A stretch of DNA of 64,000 nt from Terrabacter aerolatus (GCF_007991735.1 NZ_BJYX01000001.1:1-64000), one strand, 5' to 3'; numbered from the stretch's first letter, positions 35,628 to 44,742 are shown. The notes: generated by a model from the sequence alone, not told the origin. A program made the numbers and translations.

Positions 35628-36917
35628 ATGCCCGACCCGCTCTGGGACGCCGACACGCTCGTCGCCCGCTACGACGAGGTGCGCGCCCACACCGAGACGC
35701 TCGCCGCCCCGCTCTCGCCCGAGGACCAGACGGTCCAGTCCATGCCCGACGTCTCGCCCACGAAGTGGCACCGCGCCCACGTCACGTGGTTCTTCGAGAC
35801 CTTCGTCCTCGCCGACCACGAGCCGTCGTTCAAGCCCTACCAGGACCAGTACTGGTTCCTCTTCAACAGCTACTACGAGGGTGTCGGGCCGCGCTACGCC
35901 CGCGCCGAGCGCGGCTTCATCACGCGCCCGGGCGCCCACGACGTCGGGCTCTACCGCGCCGACGTCGACGCCCGCATGCGCGAGCTCGTCACGACGCTCG
36001 ACTCCGGCTCGCTCGAGAAGCTCGGCGCGACCATCGAGCTCGGCTTCCACCACGAGCAGCAGCACCAGGAGCTGCTCCTCATGGACATCAAGCACGTCCT
36101 GTCGGTCAATCCCCTCCAGCCCGCGTATGCCGGGAGCCCCCTCACGCCGTCCGATCCCGACCCGTTGGGCTGGGTCGACGTCGAGGGCGGTCTCGTCGAG
36201 GTCGGGCACCGCGGCGGGGGCTTCAGCTTCGACAACGAGCTGCCGCTCCACCAGCAGTGGCTCGAGCCCTACCGCCTCGCCGACCGCCTCGTCACCAACG
36301 GCGAGTGGCTCGAGTTCATGGCCGACCGCGGCTACGAGCGACACGAGCTGTGGCTCTCCGACGGCTGGGGCAGGGTCCGCGCCGAGGGCTGGCGGGCGCC
36401 CTTCTACTGGACCGAGGTCGACGGCGTGTGGTTCGAGCACACGCTGAGCGGCACCCGGCCCGTCGACCCGGGGCTCCCGGTGAGCCACGTCAGCCACTAC
36501 GAGGCCGACGCCTACGCCACCTGGGCCGGCAAGCGCCTGCCCACGGAGGGCGAGTGGGAGCACGCGGTCGTCGCGGACGGGCAGGCCGAGGCGGCGTCCG
36601 TCGGCGGCAACCTCGCCGACACCGAGACCTTCCACCCGCGTGCCGCAGGCCCGCCGACGGGGCACCTGCGCCAGGTCTACGGCGACTGCTGGGAGTGGAC
36701 GAGCTCGGCCTACCTCGCCTACCCCGGCTACCACCCGCCGGCCGGCGCCATCGGCGAGTACAACGGCAAGTTCATGTCGGGCCAGATGGTGCTGCGCGGC
36801 GGCTGCGCCCTGACCCCTCCCGGGCACGCCCGGGCCACGTACCGCAACTTCTTCCCACCGGGCTCGCGCTGGGCGCTGTCCGGGGTCCGTCTCGCTGATG
36901 GAGGTGTCCGCCCGTGA
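35628..36917 (+). CDS. egtB: Ergothioneine biosynthesis sulfoxide synthase EgtB
   Basis: A non-heme iron enzyme of 429 residues joining a thiol donor to hercynine. The DinB-like N-terminal domain carries iron ligands in TKWHRAHVTWFFE and in GFHHEQQHQELLLMD (H-x3-H-x-E). The C-terminal formylglycine-enzyme-like domain has LVTNGEWLEFMADRGY, GKRLPTEGEWEHA, DCWEWTSSAY and RGGCALTP. The ATG at 35628 follows GCAGGAGG. A TAGGCT near 35567 may be its -10. The stop overlaps egtD by 4 bp. No egtA or egtC lies beside it, so the thiol donor (cysteine or gamma-glutamylcysteine) is open. Confidence 0.95.
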   Translation: MPDPLWDADTLVARYDEVRAHTETLAAPLSPEDQTVQSMPDVSPTKWHRAHVTWFFETFVLADHEPSFKPYQDQYWFLFNSYYEGVGPRYARAERGFITRPGAHDVGLYRADVDARMRELVTTLDSGSLEKLGATIELGFHHEQQHQELLLMDIKHVLSVNPLQPAYAGSPLTPSDPDPLGWVDVEGGLVEVGHRGGGFSFDNELPLHQQWLEPYRLADRLVTNGEWLEFMADRGYERHELWLSDGWGRVRAEGWRAPFYWTEVDGVWFEHTLSGTRPVDPGLPVSHVSHYEADAYATWAGKRLPTEGEWEHAVVADGQAEAASVGGNLADTETFHPRAAGPPTGHLRQVYGDCWEWTSSAYLAYPGYHPPAGAIGEYNGKFMSGQMVLRGGCALTPPGHARATYRNFFPPGSRWALSGVRLADGGVRP

Positions 36918-37894
36918 CCGCTCGAGAACCCGTCGTCACCGTCGCGCTCGACCCGGACTGGGCCTCGGGTGCCCTCGTCGACGACGTCCGCCGGGGCCTG
37001 GGGTCGCAGCCGCGCACGCTCCCGCCCAAGTGGCTCTACGACGACGCCGGCTCCGACCTCTTCGACGAGATCACCCGGCTGCCGGAGTACTACCCGACCG
37101 AGCGGGAGCGGGAGATCCTGCGCGACCACGCCGTCGACATCGTGGCCGCCTGCGACGCGACGACCGTCGTCGAGCTCGGCAGCGGCACGAGCGACAAGAC
37201 CCGCACGCTGCTCGACGCCTTCACCACCTCCGGGAGCCTCGAGCGGTTCGTCCCGGTCGACGTGTCCGAGCAGACCCTGCGCGACGCCGCGGCGATGCTC
37301 TCCGAGCGCTACCCGTCACTCCGGGTCGAGGCCCTCGTCGGCGACTTCACGCTCCACCTGGGCCACCTGCCCCGGGGCGGGCGTCGTCTCGTCGCCTTCC
37401 TCGGCGGCACCATCGGCAACTTCTACGTGGAGGAACGCGCGGCCTTCCTCGGTGCCCTGCACGACAGCCTCGAGCCCGGCGACTGGTTCCTGCTCGGCAC
37501 CGACCTCGTCAAGAGCACCGACCGGCTCATCGCCGCCTACGACGACAGCCGCGGGGTCACGGCGAGGTTCGTCACCAACTGCCTGCGCGTGCTCAACCGT
37601 GAGCTCGGCGCGGACTTCGACGTCGCCGCCTTCTCCTACGTCCCCTTCTGGGACCCGCACCAGGAGCGCATGGACCTCCGCCTGCGGGCCGACATGCCCC
37701 AGCGGGTGACGATCCCCGGTGCCGACCTCGTCTTCGAGCTGGCCCACGGCGAGGAGATCCGCGTCGAGATCTCGACGAAGTTCCGTCCGGAGCGGCTGCG
37801 GGACGAGCTCGGCGCGGCCGGGTTCGCCGTCGAGCGCACGTGGACCGACTCCGACGGTGACTTCGCCCTGACGCTCGCCCGGCGCGAGGGCTGA
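36914..37894 (+). CDS. egtD: L-histidine N-alpha-methyltransferase EgtD
   Basis: A SAM-dependent enzyme of 326 residues that trimethylates histidine to hercynine, the substrate of EgtB. Typical blocks are LPPKWLYDDAGSDLFDEITR, EYYPTEREREIL, VVELGSGTSDKTRTLLDA (SAM site) and FLGGTIGNF. The GTG overlaps the egtB stop (GTGA), so the pair is a tightly coupled two-gene operon. Confidence 0.96.
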   Translation: MTAREPVVTVALDPDWASGALVDDVRRGLGSQPRTLPPKWLYDDAGSDLFDEITRLPEYYPTEREREILRDHAVDIVAACDATTVVELGSGTSDKTRTLLDAFTTSGSLERFVPVDVSEQTLRDAAAMLSERYPSLRVEALVGDFTLHLGHLPRGGRRLVAFLGGTIGNFYVEERAAFLGALHDSLEPGDWFLLGTDLVKSTDRLIAAYDDSRGVTARFVTNCLRVLNRELGADFDVAAFSYVPFWDPHQERMDLRLRADMPQRVTIPGADLVFELAHGEEIRVEISTKFRPERLRDELGAAGFAVERTWTDSDGDFALTLARREG

Positions 37895-37972
37895 GGGGTC
37901 GATTCGACGGTCACGGACCCGGTGGGTGAGACTGTGTCGACCTGAGTACGACACGACGTAGGAGACCCTCGC

Positions 37973-38434
37973 ATGACGCCTCGCACCCTCTACCGCCGGA
38001 TCGCCCTCGCGGAGGTGGTGACGTGGGCCCTGCTCCTGCTCGGCATGGTGCTCAAGTACGTCACGCGCACGACGGAGCTCGGCGTCAAGGTCTTCGGCCT
38101 CGCGCACGGCGTCGTCTTCATCGCCTTCTGCCTCGTCACCGTGCTGCTCTGGGTCAACCAGCGCTGGACGGTCCGCGAGGGTCTGCTCGGCCTGCTCAGC
38201 GCCGTGCCGCCGTTCCTCACCGCCTGGTGGGAGCGCCGGCTCGAGCGGCGCGGCCGCCTCGAGGGCGGCTGGCGCCTGGGCCGTGACGGCGAGCAGCCGA
38301 CCAGCCCGGCCGAGCGGATCGTCGCGACCCTCCTCGCACGCCCGCTGATGGCGGTCGCCGTCGGCGTCGTCGCGGTCCTGGCCCTGACCGGGGTCGCGCT
38401 CGTCGTCGGCCCGCCCGTCAGCACCCAGGGCTGA
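37973..38434 (+). CDS. DUF3817 membrane protein
   Basis: A 153-residue integral membrane protein. RRIALAEVVTWALLLLGMVLKYV opens the DUF3817 domain; HGVVFIAFCLVTVLL and the W-rich loop follow, plus one extra C-terminal helix (about 125-147). TAGGAG precedes the ATG. The function is unknown. Confidence 0.85.
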   Translation: MTPRTLYRRIALAEVVTWALLLLGMVLKYVTRTTELGVKVFGLAHGVVFIAFCLVTVLLWVNQRWTVREGLLGLLSAVPPFLTAWWERRLERRGRLEGGWRLGRDGEQPTSPAERIVATLLARPLMAVAVGVVAVLALTGVALVVGPPVSTQG

Positions 38435-38450
38435 CACCCGCGTCCCGAGG

Positions 38451-38514
38451 TGCCCACTCGACCTCGGGCGGACACCGGTACCGGCGGCGGCAGGCCCCTG
38501 CTGTCGAGTGGGCA
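38451..38514. repeat. Inverted repeat, family A copy 2
   Basis: TGCCCACTCGAC (38451-38462) and GTCGAGTGGGCA (38503-38514) are perfect 12-bp arms with a 40-nt loop, related to 8-49. It lies between DUF3817 and the ABC exporter operon. Confidence 0.6.
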
Positions 38515-38608
38515 GCTCGGTGCAGTCAGCGCGTTCGGAGCCGCGCGGCATACGGTGGCCTCCGACGGATCGACCGGGTCCGGGAGCGCAGCGAAGGGAT
38601 GGGTTCAG

Positions 38609-39265
38609 ATGGGTGCGGTCGCAGTGCTGCCCGGCGAGGTCCGGGCGGAGGGCGTCGGCAAGACGATGGACGAGACGACCCTGCTGCTGCCGACCGACGT
38701 CAGCGCCGACCCCGGCGAGTGCATCGTCCTGCGGGGTCCCAACGGCTCGGGCAAGACGACCCTGCTGCGCATCATCGGCGGCCTCCTGGCGCCGAGCACC
38801 GGCACCGCGACCATCGGCGGGCGTGAGGCCGACGAGCGCGACCGTGCCGTCCGCGCCGCCGTCGCAGCCCTGCTCGGCGCCCCGACGACCTACCGCGACC
38901 TGACGCTCATCGACCACCTCGTGCTCATCGACTCGACGTGGGGCGGTGACCCGAACACCTCCGACGACCGCAGCCAGGCCCTGCTGGACCGGCTCGGCAT
39001 CGCCCACCTCGACGACCGCTTCCCGCACGAGCTCTCGTCCGGCCAGGAGCAGCTCTTCCGCCTCGCGCTGACCTTCTCGCGCCCCGCGAGCGTCGTGCTC
39101 CTCGACGAGCCCGAGCAACGCCTCGACACGGCCAAGCGCCAGGTCGTCGCCACGCTCATCGATGAGCGCACCGCGTCGGGCGCCACGGTCGTCATGGCCT
39201 GCCACGACCCCGAGCTGACGGCCGCCCTCGCGACGCGTGTCGTCGAGGTCGTGCCGGCGCGCTGA
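38609..39265 (+). CDS. ABC exporter ATP-binding protein
   Basis: An ABC ATPase of 218 residues. Walker A is GPNGSGKTT, the signature LSSGQEQLF is non-canonical (LSGGQ expected), Walker B is VVLLDEPEQRLD and the H-loop is MACHDPEL. The ATG at 38609 has no strong ribosome site. It is followed 13 bp later by its membrane partner, forming an exporter of unknown substrate. Confidence 0.87.
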   Translation: MGAVAVLPGEVRAEGVGKTMDETTLLLPTDVSADPGECIVLRGPNGSGKTTLLRIIGGLLAPSTGTATIGGREADERDRAVRAAVAALLGAPTTYRDLTLIDHLVLIDSTWGGDPNTSDDRSQALLDRLGIAHLDDRFPHELSSGQEQLFRLALTFSRPASVVLLDEPEQRLDTAKRQVVATLIDERTASGATVVMACHDPELTAALATRVVEVVPAR

Positions 39266-39278
39266 GCCGGGACACCCG

Positions 39279-40808
39279 ATGAGCAAGCGCAAGAAGCCCG
39301 CCGGCGCCACGCGCGCGTCCACGAGCCCGGCCGGGCACCCGGCATCCGACTCGGCGTTCTCCGACCCGACGACCTCCGACCCGACGCCTCCCGTCGCCCT
39401 CCCTCCCCTCCCGCCCCACCCCTCGACCCCGACGACCCAGACCGAGGTCGACTACGACGACCACGACCTGCTCGGTCAGGCCGACTGGGTCATCGGCGGC
39501 GACGCCGCGCGCAAGGCCCGACAGCAGGGCCTCTACGCCGGCTACGTCCTCTTCCTCGGCGCCCTCGTCTACGGCCTGCCGATCGTCCAGGCGGTCTTCC
39601 GCACCTCCGACGCGGGGTCGCTGGGGCAGCAGCTGCGCTCCCCGGTCGCGATCGCCCTGCTCGTCGCGTCGGTGGCGGCCCTGCTCGGCGCCGTGGTCTT
39701 CGCCGGGCGTTTCCGCGGCCCCGTCGTGCCGCCCATGCCGTGGATCGACCTCGTGCTGCCCGCGCCGCTCGACCGGGCCCTGGCGCTGCGCCGCTGGTGG
39801 CGCTATGCCGCCGTGGGCGGACTCTTCGTCGGGGCGCTCAGCGGACTGACCGTCGGCGCGGGGCTCGCCTTCGCCCACCTCGCCGGCGTCGTGACGGTCA
39901 TCGTGACGACACTCGTGGGCACCGCGCTGGGCGTGCTCGCGAGCCGCCTGTGGCTGTGGTCGCAGGTGCGGTCCTGGCCCGGCCCCGACCGCAGCCTCAC
40001 CCTCCTGTGGCGGGTGCCCGACGCCCTGCGCGAGCTGCACGCCGAGTCGCTGCGGGCCCACTCGGCCAACACCTCGACGATGGCCGGTTCGGCCCTGACC
40101 GGCAACCTCCGCACGGCCCGGCTCGCCCTGACCCGCCCCGTCCGCCACGGTCGCAGCGCCCGCCTCAGGGCCGGCCGCCCCTTCGGGGTGCTCGTGCGCC
40201 GCGACGTCCTCGGGTTGCAGCGCACTCCCGGGGCGTTCCTCTCCGGCCTCGGCCTGACCCTGCTCGGTGGGGCCGTCATCACCTGGGCCTTCACCCAGCC
40301 GGCAGCCCCGAGCATCGCGGCGACCATCGGCCTGCTGCCCCTCTACCTCGGCTTCGGCGCGTGGTCGGAGGGTCTGCGCCTGCAGGCCGACAACGTCGGC
40401 ACCCCCTCCCTGCTCGGCACCACCGAGGTCACCGAGGCCGTCGCGCACGTGACGGTGCCGACGGTCCTGACCGTGGCGGTCCTCGGCGGCTGGCTCGCCG
40501 TCGCGGCCGCCGTCGGCTCGCTCCCGGCGAGCGCGCTGCTGTCGTTGTGGCTCGTCCTCGTGCTCGTCGTGGCGGGCAACGTGCTCGCCGCCTTCCGCGG
40601 GTCGCCGACGTTCGTGCTGCGTCCCCAGATGGTCGCGATCTGGTATGCCGTGCCCGCCCTCACCGTCGTCGTGCTCGGTTCGGTCATCGCCGTGCTCACC
40701 AAGGCGGGCAGCTACACGTGGCTCTCGGCCGTGAGCTGGCTCGTCTACGCCGTGCTCGCGTGGTCGGTCTCGAAGGTGCGACGCCTGACCTACCTGCACC
40801 GGAGCTGA
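39279..40808 (+). CDS. ABC exporter permease (DUF6297-like)
   Basis: A membrane protein of 509 residues. A long Pro/Ser/Thr-rich hydrophilic N-terminus (1-75) precedes about ten helices in two clusters (about 85-245 and 325-500). Its layout resembles the DUF6297 family paired with small ABC ATPases; the family name is from memory and moderately sure. The substrate is unknown. Confidence 0.8.
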   Translation: MSKRKKPAGATRASTSPAGHPASDSAFSDPTTSDPTPPVALPPLPPHPSTPTTQTEVDYDDHDLLGQADWVIGGDAARKARQQGLYAGYVLFLGALVYGLPIVQAVFRTSDAGSLGQQLRSPVAIALLVASVAALLGAVVFAGRFRGPVVPPMPWIDLVLPAPLDRALALRRWWRYAAVGGLFVGALSGLTVGAGLAFAHLAGVVTVIVTTLVGTALGVLASRLWLWSQVRSWPGPDRSLTLLWRVPDALRELHAESLRAHSANTSTMAGSALTGNLRTARLALTRPVRHGRSARLRAGRPFGVLVRRDVLGLQRTPGAFLSGLGLTLLGGAVITWAFTQPAAPSIAATIGLLPLYLGFGAWSEGLRLQADNVGTPSLLGTTEVTEAVAHVTVPTVLTVAVLGGWLAVAAAVGSLPASALLSLWLVLVLVVAGNVLAAFRGSPTFVLRPQMVAIWYAVPALTVVVLGSVIAVLTKAGSYTWLSAVSWLVYAVLAWSVSKVRRLTYLHRS

Positions 40809-40843
40809 CGACAACCCGGTCGCGGCGGGCGGCGGGCGGTCGT

Positions 40844-40849
40844 TAGGTT
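40844..40849 (+). promoter_or_regulatory. -10 TAGGTT, leaderless Eis-like gene
   Basis: TAGGTT lies 6 nt before the ATG at 40856. Confidence 0.5.
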
Positions 40850-40855
40850 CGGGCC

Positions 40856-42118
40856 ATGAGCGAGCTGCGCACCCGCGACGTCGTCGATGCCGACCTCCCC
40901 GCCGTCCTGGCGATCCGCAACCGGTCGTTCGGACCGCTCGGCGCCGGAGGCGACACGTGGTGGCAACGCGTCTCGTCCGAGACGCTCGGCGGCCGGATGA
41001 TCGCCGTCGTCGACGACTCGGACACCGTCGTCGGAGCCGGTCGCATCAGGCCCTACGAGCAGGCCTGGGGCGGACGTCACCTGCGGATGGGCGGCGTGGC
41101 CGGCGTCTACGTCGAGCCGAGTGCCCGCGGGCAGGGCGTCGCGACCACCCTGACCCGCGCCCTCATCACCCGGATGGGCGAGCTCGGTGACGTCGTGTCG
41201 TGCCTCTTCCCGACCACGGCCACGCTCTACCGACGGTCCGGCTACGAGGTCGGCGGGGTGCAGACGCGGATGACGTATGCCGCCCACCTCCTGCGCGACC
41301 TCGGCGCCTCCCCTGCCGCGCGGCGCCGTTCGGGCGGGCTGCGTCCGGCACGCCCCGACGACGCCCGGCGGATGCACGACCTCCACCGCGAGGCGCACGC
41401 CCGGCACGGGGTCAGCGGACCCATGGTGCGATCGGCACCGGCACTCGCGGACGTGCTCGGGCGCGACGAGCTCATCGCCTACGTCGTCGACGGCGGCTTC
41501 GTCGTCTACGACCTGTCTGACGGCACGGTGACCGTCGAGGACCTCGTGGCGACGACGCCCGAGGCCGCGGCGACGCTGTGGGGCGTCGTCGGCTCCGGGT
41601 CGTCAGCGGCCCCGACGGTGCAGACCTTCCTCGACCCGCGGGACCCGGTGACGCTCGTCCTCGGCGGCCTGCCGGCGGTCGCGGTGCAGCAGATCCCGTG
41701 GATGGGGCGCGTCATCGACCTCGCGGCAGCCTTCGGCGAGCGGGGCTTCCCACCGCACACGACGGCCACCGTGGACCTGCTCGTCGTCGATGCCGAGGCG
41801 CCGGCCAACGCCGGCCGTTGGTCGCTGTCGGTGTCGGGCGGCCGGGGCACCGCCACCCGCACGGCAGCCCAGGCTGAGGCGGCCACCGGTCGAGGTGGTG
41901 CCGGCACCCACGAGGGCGGCGCGATCACCTCGAACGCGGAGCCGGGCGCTGATGGCGGGGTGCTGTGCGTCGACGCGCGAGGCCTGTCGGCGCTCTGGTG
42001 CGGCTGGACCGTGTCACGCCTGCGCCAGGCGGGTCTCGCCACCGGCGGCACGGCGGACGACGACGCGGCGCTCGACGCGGTCTTCGCCGGGCAGCCCTTC
42101 ATCACCGAGTACTTCTGA
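40856..42118 (+). CDS. Eis-like GNAT N-acetyltransferase
   Basis: A 420-residue Eis-family enzyme: two GNAT lobes and an SCP2-like C-terminal domain. The acetyl-CoA site is VAGVYVEPSARGQGVATTLTR. LFPTTATLYRRSGYEVGG closes the first lobe. The protein ends in FITEYF, whose terminal carboxylate is the catalytic group in Eis. Relatives acetylate amines, including aminoglycosides, but the natural substrate is unclear. Confidence 0.88.
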   Translation: MSELRTRDVVDADLPAVLAIRNRSFGPLGAGGDTWWQRVSSETLGGRMIAVVDDSDTVVGAGRIRPYEQAWGGRHLRMGGVAGVYVEPSARGQGVATTLTRALITRMGELGDVVSCLFPTTATLYRRSGYEVGGVQTRMTYAAHLLRDLGASPAARRRSGGLRPARPDDARRMHDLHREAHARHGVSGPMVRSAPALADVLGRDELIAYVVDGGFVVYDLSDGTVTVEDLVATTPEAAATLWGVVGSGSSAAPTVQTFLDPRDPVTLVLGGLPAVAVQQIPWMGRVIDLAAAFGERGFPPHTTATVDLLVVDAEAPANAGRWSLSVSGGRGTATRTAAQAEAATGRGGAGTHEGGAITSNAEPGADGGVLCVDARGLSALWCGWTVSRLRQAGLATGGTADDDAALDAVFAGQPFITEYF

Positions 42119-42129
42119 CGCAGCCCCGC

Positions 42130-42177
42130 GGGTCGAGGTGATCTGTCGCGACCCGGCGCGATGGCATACCTCCACCC
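42130..42177. repeat. Inverted repeat, family B copy 4
   Basis: GGGTCGAGGTGATCTGTCGCG (from 42130) faces CGCGATGGCATACCTCCACCC (to 42177), an imperfect stem between convergent genes. One arm contains the GGCATAC word. Confidence 0.55.
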
Positions 42178-42190
42178 GACGCGGCTGCGG

Positions 42191-43396
42191 TCAGTCGGCG
42201 GCGGGGCGGTCGGGCTCGCGGATGGCGGGGATCGCGACGAGAGCCACGACCGCCATCGCACCGACGACGAGGAGCGAGTGCAGCACCCCGACGTGGTCAC
42301 CGAGGAAACCGAGCAGCGGAGGCCCGGCGATGAACGCCGTGTAGCCGATCGTCGAGACGACACTCATCCGGGCCGCGGCACGCCTCGGGTCGTCGGCCGC
42401 CGCGCTCATGCCGACGGGAAAGCCGAGGCTGGCCCCGACGCCCCAGATCGCCGCACCGATGAACGCGAGCACCGGGCCGCCGAAGACGACGAGCAGGCAG
42501 CCGACGACGGCGGAGACGAAGAGCACGCGGAGCACCGGCACGCGACCGCGGCGGTCGAGCAGGCGCGTGCCCAGGAGCCGGCCGGCGGTCATCGCCGTGA
42601 GGAAGACCGCGAACCCGACGACCCCGACCCAGCGCTCGAGGCCGTAGCCGTCCGAGAGCGCCACGGCGACCCAGTCGTTGGCGGTCCCCTCGGTGAAGGC
42701 GGCCGCGAGGACGACGACGCCGATGAGCAGGGTGCGTGGCTCGCGCCAGGCGGCGCCGATGCCGGCCTCCGAGCGCACCTCGGCGCCGGTCTCGTCCGTC
42801 TCGACCGACCGGGGAAGGAACACACGGAGGAACCACGGGGTCACGAGGAGGAGCAGCACGACGATTCCGAGCAGGTGGGCCGCGACCGGCACGTGGAGGT
42901 ACGACAGCCCTGCGCCGACGAGGGCGCTGACGACGGTGCCACCGCTGAAGGCCGCGTGGAAGTGCGGCATGATCGCGCGGCCGAGGAAGCGCTCGACCTC
43001 GGCACCCTCGAGGTTCATCGAGACGTCGAAGACCCCGGTCCCGATGCCGACGAGCACGAGGCCCGCCATGACGACCGCACGGTTGCCGACGACGTCGACG
43101 CCGATGCCCACCCCGACGAGACCGACGCTCTGGACGATCGCCGCGCCGAGCAGCGTCCGGGCGGCCCCGAGTCGGTGCACGATCCAGCCCGAGAGTGGCA
43201 GACCGATGACCGAGCCGAGGGAGGCCGCGAGCAGGGTCAGCCCGAGCGCCCCGGCAGACAACCCCAGCGCGTGCTTGATGTCGGGCACGCGCGAGGCGAA
43301 CGCCGCGAAGGCCGCCCCGTTGATGGCGAAGGCCACGAAGACGGCGGTGCGGGCCGCGCGGACGGTGCTGGCCGGCGGAGCGCTGGCGACGGACAT
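42191..43396 (-). CDS. MFS transporter (YbjJ-like)
   Basis: A 12-helix major facilitator of 401 residues. FVAFAINGAAFAAFASRVPD and LGLSAGALGLTLLAASLGSV are typical of the YbjJ-type branch, and GRLLGTRLLDRRGR is the motif A of the second half. It diverges from a LacI regulator across a 149-bp spacer with two operators, so it is probably the regulated target. The substrate may be a sugar or sugar-like compound; this is inferred only from the regulator type. Confidence 0.87.
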   Translation of the reverse strand: MSVASAPPASTVRAARTAVFVAFAINGAAFAAFASRVPDIKHALGLSAGALGLTLLAASLGSVIGLPLSGWIVHRLGAARTLLGAAIVQSVGLVGVGIGVDVVGNRAVVMAGLVLVGIGTGVFDVSMNLEGAEVERFLGRAIMPHFHAAFSGGTVVSALVGAGLSYLHVPVAAHLLGIVVLLLLVTPWFLRVFLPRSVETDETGAEVRSEAGIGAAWREPRTLLIGVVVLAAAFTEGTANDWVAVALSDGYGLERWVGVVGFAVFLTAMTAGRLLGTRLLDRRGRVPVLRVLFVSAVVGCLLVVFGGPVLAFIGAAIWGVGASLGFPVGMSAAADDPRRAAARMSVVSTIGYTAFIAGPPLLGFLGDHVGVLHSLLVVGAMAVVALVAIPAIREPDRPAAD

Positions 43397-43503
43397 GGAA
43401 CAAGCCTCTCAGGCACGACGGGGACGGCGCAGGGGCCACAGCGCGCACTCCGTGCGGCCGGCCACCTCGGCTGCCGTCGACCGTCTGTCGATGGTGGTTC
43501 GTC

Positions 43504-43532
43504 TCGAATCGATTCGACTCGAAACGTTTCGA
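43504..43532. promoter_or_regulatory. Two tandem LacI-type operators
   Basis: TCGAATCGATTCGA (43504-43517) and TCGAAACGTTTCGA (43519-43532) are perfect 14-bp palindromes with the central CG of LacI-family boxes. Their centres are 15 bp apart. They abut the lacI -10 TAGCAT (43533-43538), predicting autorepression and control of the divergent MFS gene. Confidence 0.8.
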
Positions 43533-43545
43533 TAGCATGCCTCCC

Positions 43546-44619
43546 ATGGTTGCCCGAGGTCAAGCCCGTCCGACGCTCCGCGATGTCGCCGAGCGCGCAG
43601 GAGTCTCGGTCTCGACGGCCTCGCTCGTCTTCAGCGGCAAGGGTCCCGTCGCGGAGGCCACCGGCGAGCGGGTGAGGGCCGCGGCGCTCGAGCTCGGCTT
43701 CACCGGCCCCAACCCGCTGGCCTCCTCACTGCGACAAGGCCGTTCGGGTGCCATCGGCGTCATCGTCGAGGGTCGCCTGCGCATGGCGTTCCGCGACCCC
43801 TTCGCCATCGCGGTGCTCGACGGCCTCGCGGAGGTGCTCGAGACCGTCCCCACCGGCATGCTCCTCATCGGACAGCCCAGCGGCTCCGGCGACGCCGTCG
43901 TGCACCAGCTCGCGCCGCTCGCCCTCGACGCCGTCGTCTTCTCCCTCTGCGGACCGGGCGAGAACCCCGCCGTCGCGCACCTGGCCGCCCGCGGCATCCC
44001 GATGTTCAGCACGGGGGTCCCCGGCGACCGGCGCATCACCCAGGTACGCGTCGACGAGCGCGCCGCCGGCGCCGCGATCGCCCGGCACGTCCAGGACCTG
44101 GGGCACCGCAGGGTGGCTCACGTCGCCATGCCCATGCTCCCGACCAGCGTCGCGGGGCCGGTGCCGGGCGACGAGGTCGACCCGTCGGAGACCCACGTGC
44201 CGAGCGTCGGTCGTCTGCTCGGCTTCCGCGACGTCTTCGGTCCGGACGCCCCGGCCGTGCAGACGGGCGACGGGTCGTCGTTCGAGGGCGGCACCATCGC
44301 GGGCCGGGCGCTGCTCGACGTCCCGGAGCGCGAGCGACCCACCGCCGTCGTCGCCCAGTCCGACGTCATCGCGGCGGGGGTCATCCTCGCCGCCGAGGAG
44401 CTCGGCCTGCGCGTGCCGGAGGACCTCAGCGTCACCGGCTTCGACGGCGTCGACCTGCCCTGGCTCCCCCACCGGCTGACGACGATGGACCAGCACGGCC
44501 GCGAGAAGGGCCGGATCCTCGGCACGCTCGTGCGCAAGCGGCTCGACGGGACGCGGCCCCGCAACGTCACCCAGCCGGTCGAGCTGCGCGTCGGCACGAC
44601 CACCGCTCCCCCACGCTGA
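43546..44619 (+). CDS. LacI-family transcriptional regulator
   Basis: A 357-residue regulator. The N-terminal HTH and hinge read TLRDVAERAGVSVSTASLVF ... VAEATGERVRAAALELGF, with the hinge helix NPLASSLRQ. A periplasmic-binding-like sugar domain follows (AIGVIVEGRL ... FDGVDLPWLPHRLTTMDQ). I chose the ATG at 43546 because TAGCAT lies 7 nt upstream; an ATG at 43537 would overlap that -10. The ligand is unknown. Confidence 0.92.
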   Translation: MVARGQARPTLRDVAERAGVSVSTASLVFSGKGPVAEATGERVRAAALELGFTGPNPLASSLRQGRSGAIGVIVEGRLRMAFRDPFAIAVLDGLAEVLETVPTGMLLIGQPSGSGDAVVHQLAPLALDAVVFSLCGPGENPAVAHLAARGIPMFSTGVPGDRRITQVRVDERAAGAAIARHVQDLGHRRVAHVAMPMLPTSVAGPVPGDEVDPSETHVPSVGRLLGFRDVFGPDAPAVQTGDGSSFEGGTIAGRALLDVPERERPTAVVAQSDVIAAGVILAAEELGLRVPEDLSVTGFDGVDLPWLPHRLTTMDQHGREKGRILGTLVRKRLDGTRPRNVTQPVELRVGTTTAPPR

Positions 44620-44647
44620 CCCACGGCGACGAGCACGCCCACCCGGG

Positions 44648-44742
44648 GAAAAGGGACACCCCGCGTACCTGGAAGAGCTCTCCTACCCTTGCTGCATTCC
44701 TGCCCTGGGGGAGTTCGGAGAGGTACCACCACGCGGGGTGCC
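44648..44742 (-). ncRNA. ffs: Signal recognition particle RNA (4.5S type)
   Basis: On the minus strand the segment has the small bacterial SRP RNA core. GGTACCTCTCCGAACT and CCCAGGGCAGGAATGCAGC with the apical GGAA tetraloop region are present, then AAGGGTAGGAGAGCTC and CAGGTACGCGGGGTG, which pairs back to the start. The run CCCTTTTCC after the stem may end transcription. The ends are approximate. It lies near tRNA-Ser as in other actinobacteria. Confidence 0.92.

Noticed and set aside
39192-40814. 540-residue open frame antisense to the ABC permease
   Set aside because: Low-complexity charged product. The sense frame encodes clear membrane helices.
42161-43675. 504-residue open frame antisense to the MFS gene and into lacI
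   Set aside because: Acidic low-complexity product, and it crosses the LacI operators and two real genes. Shadow.
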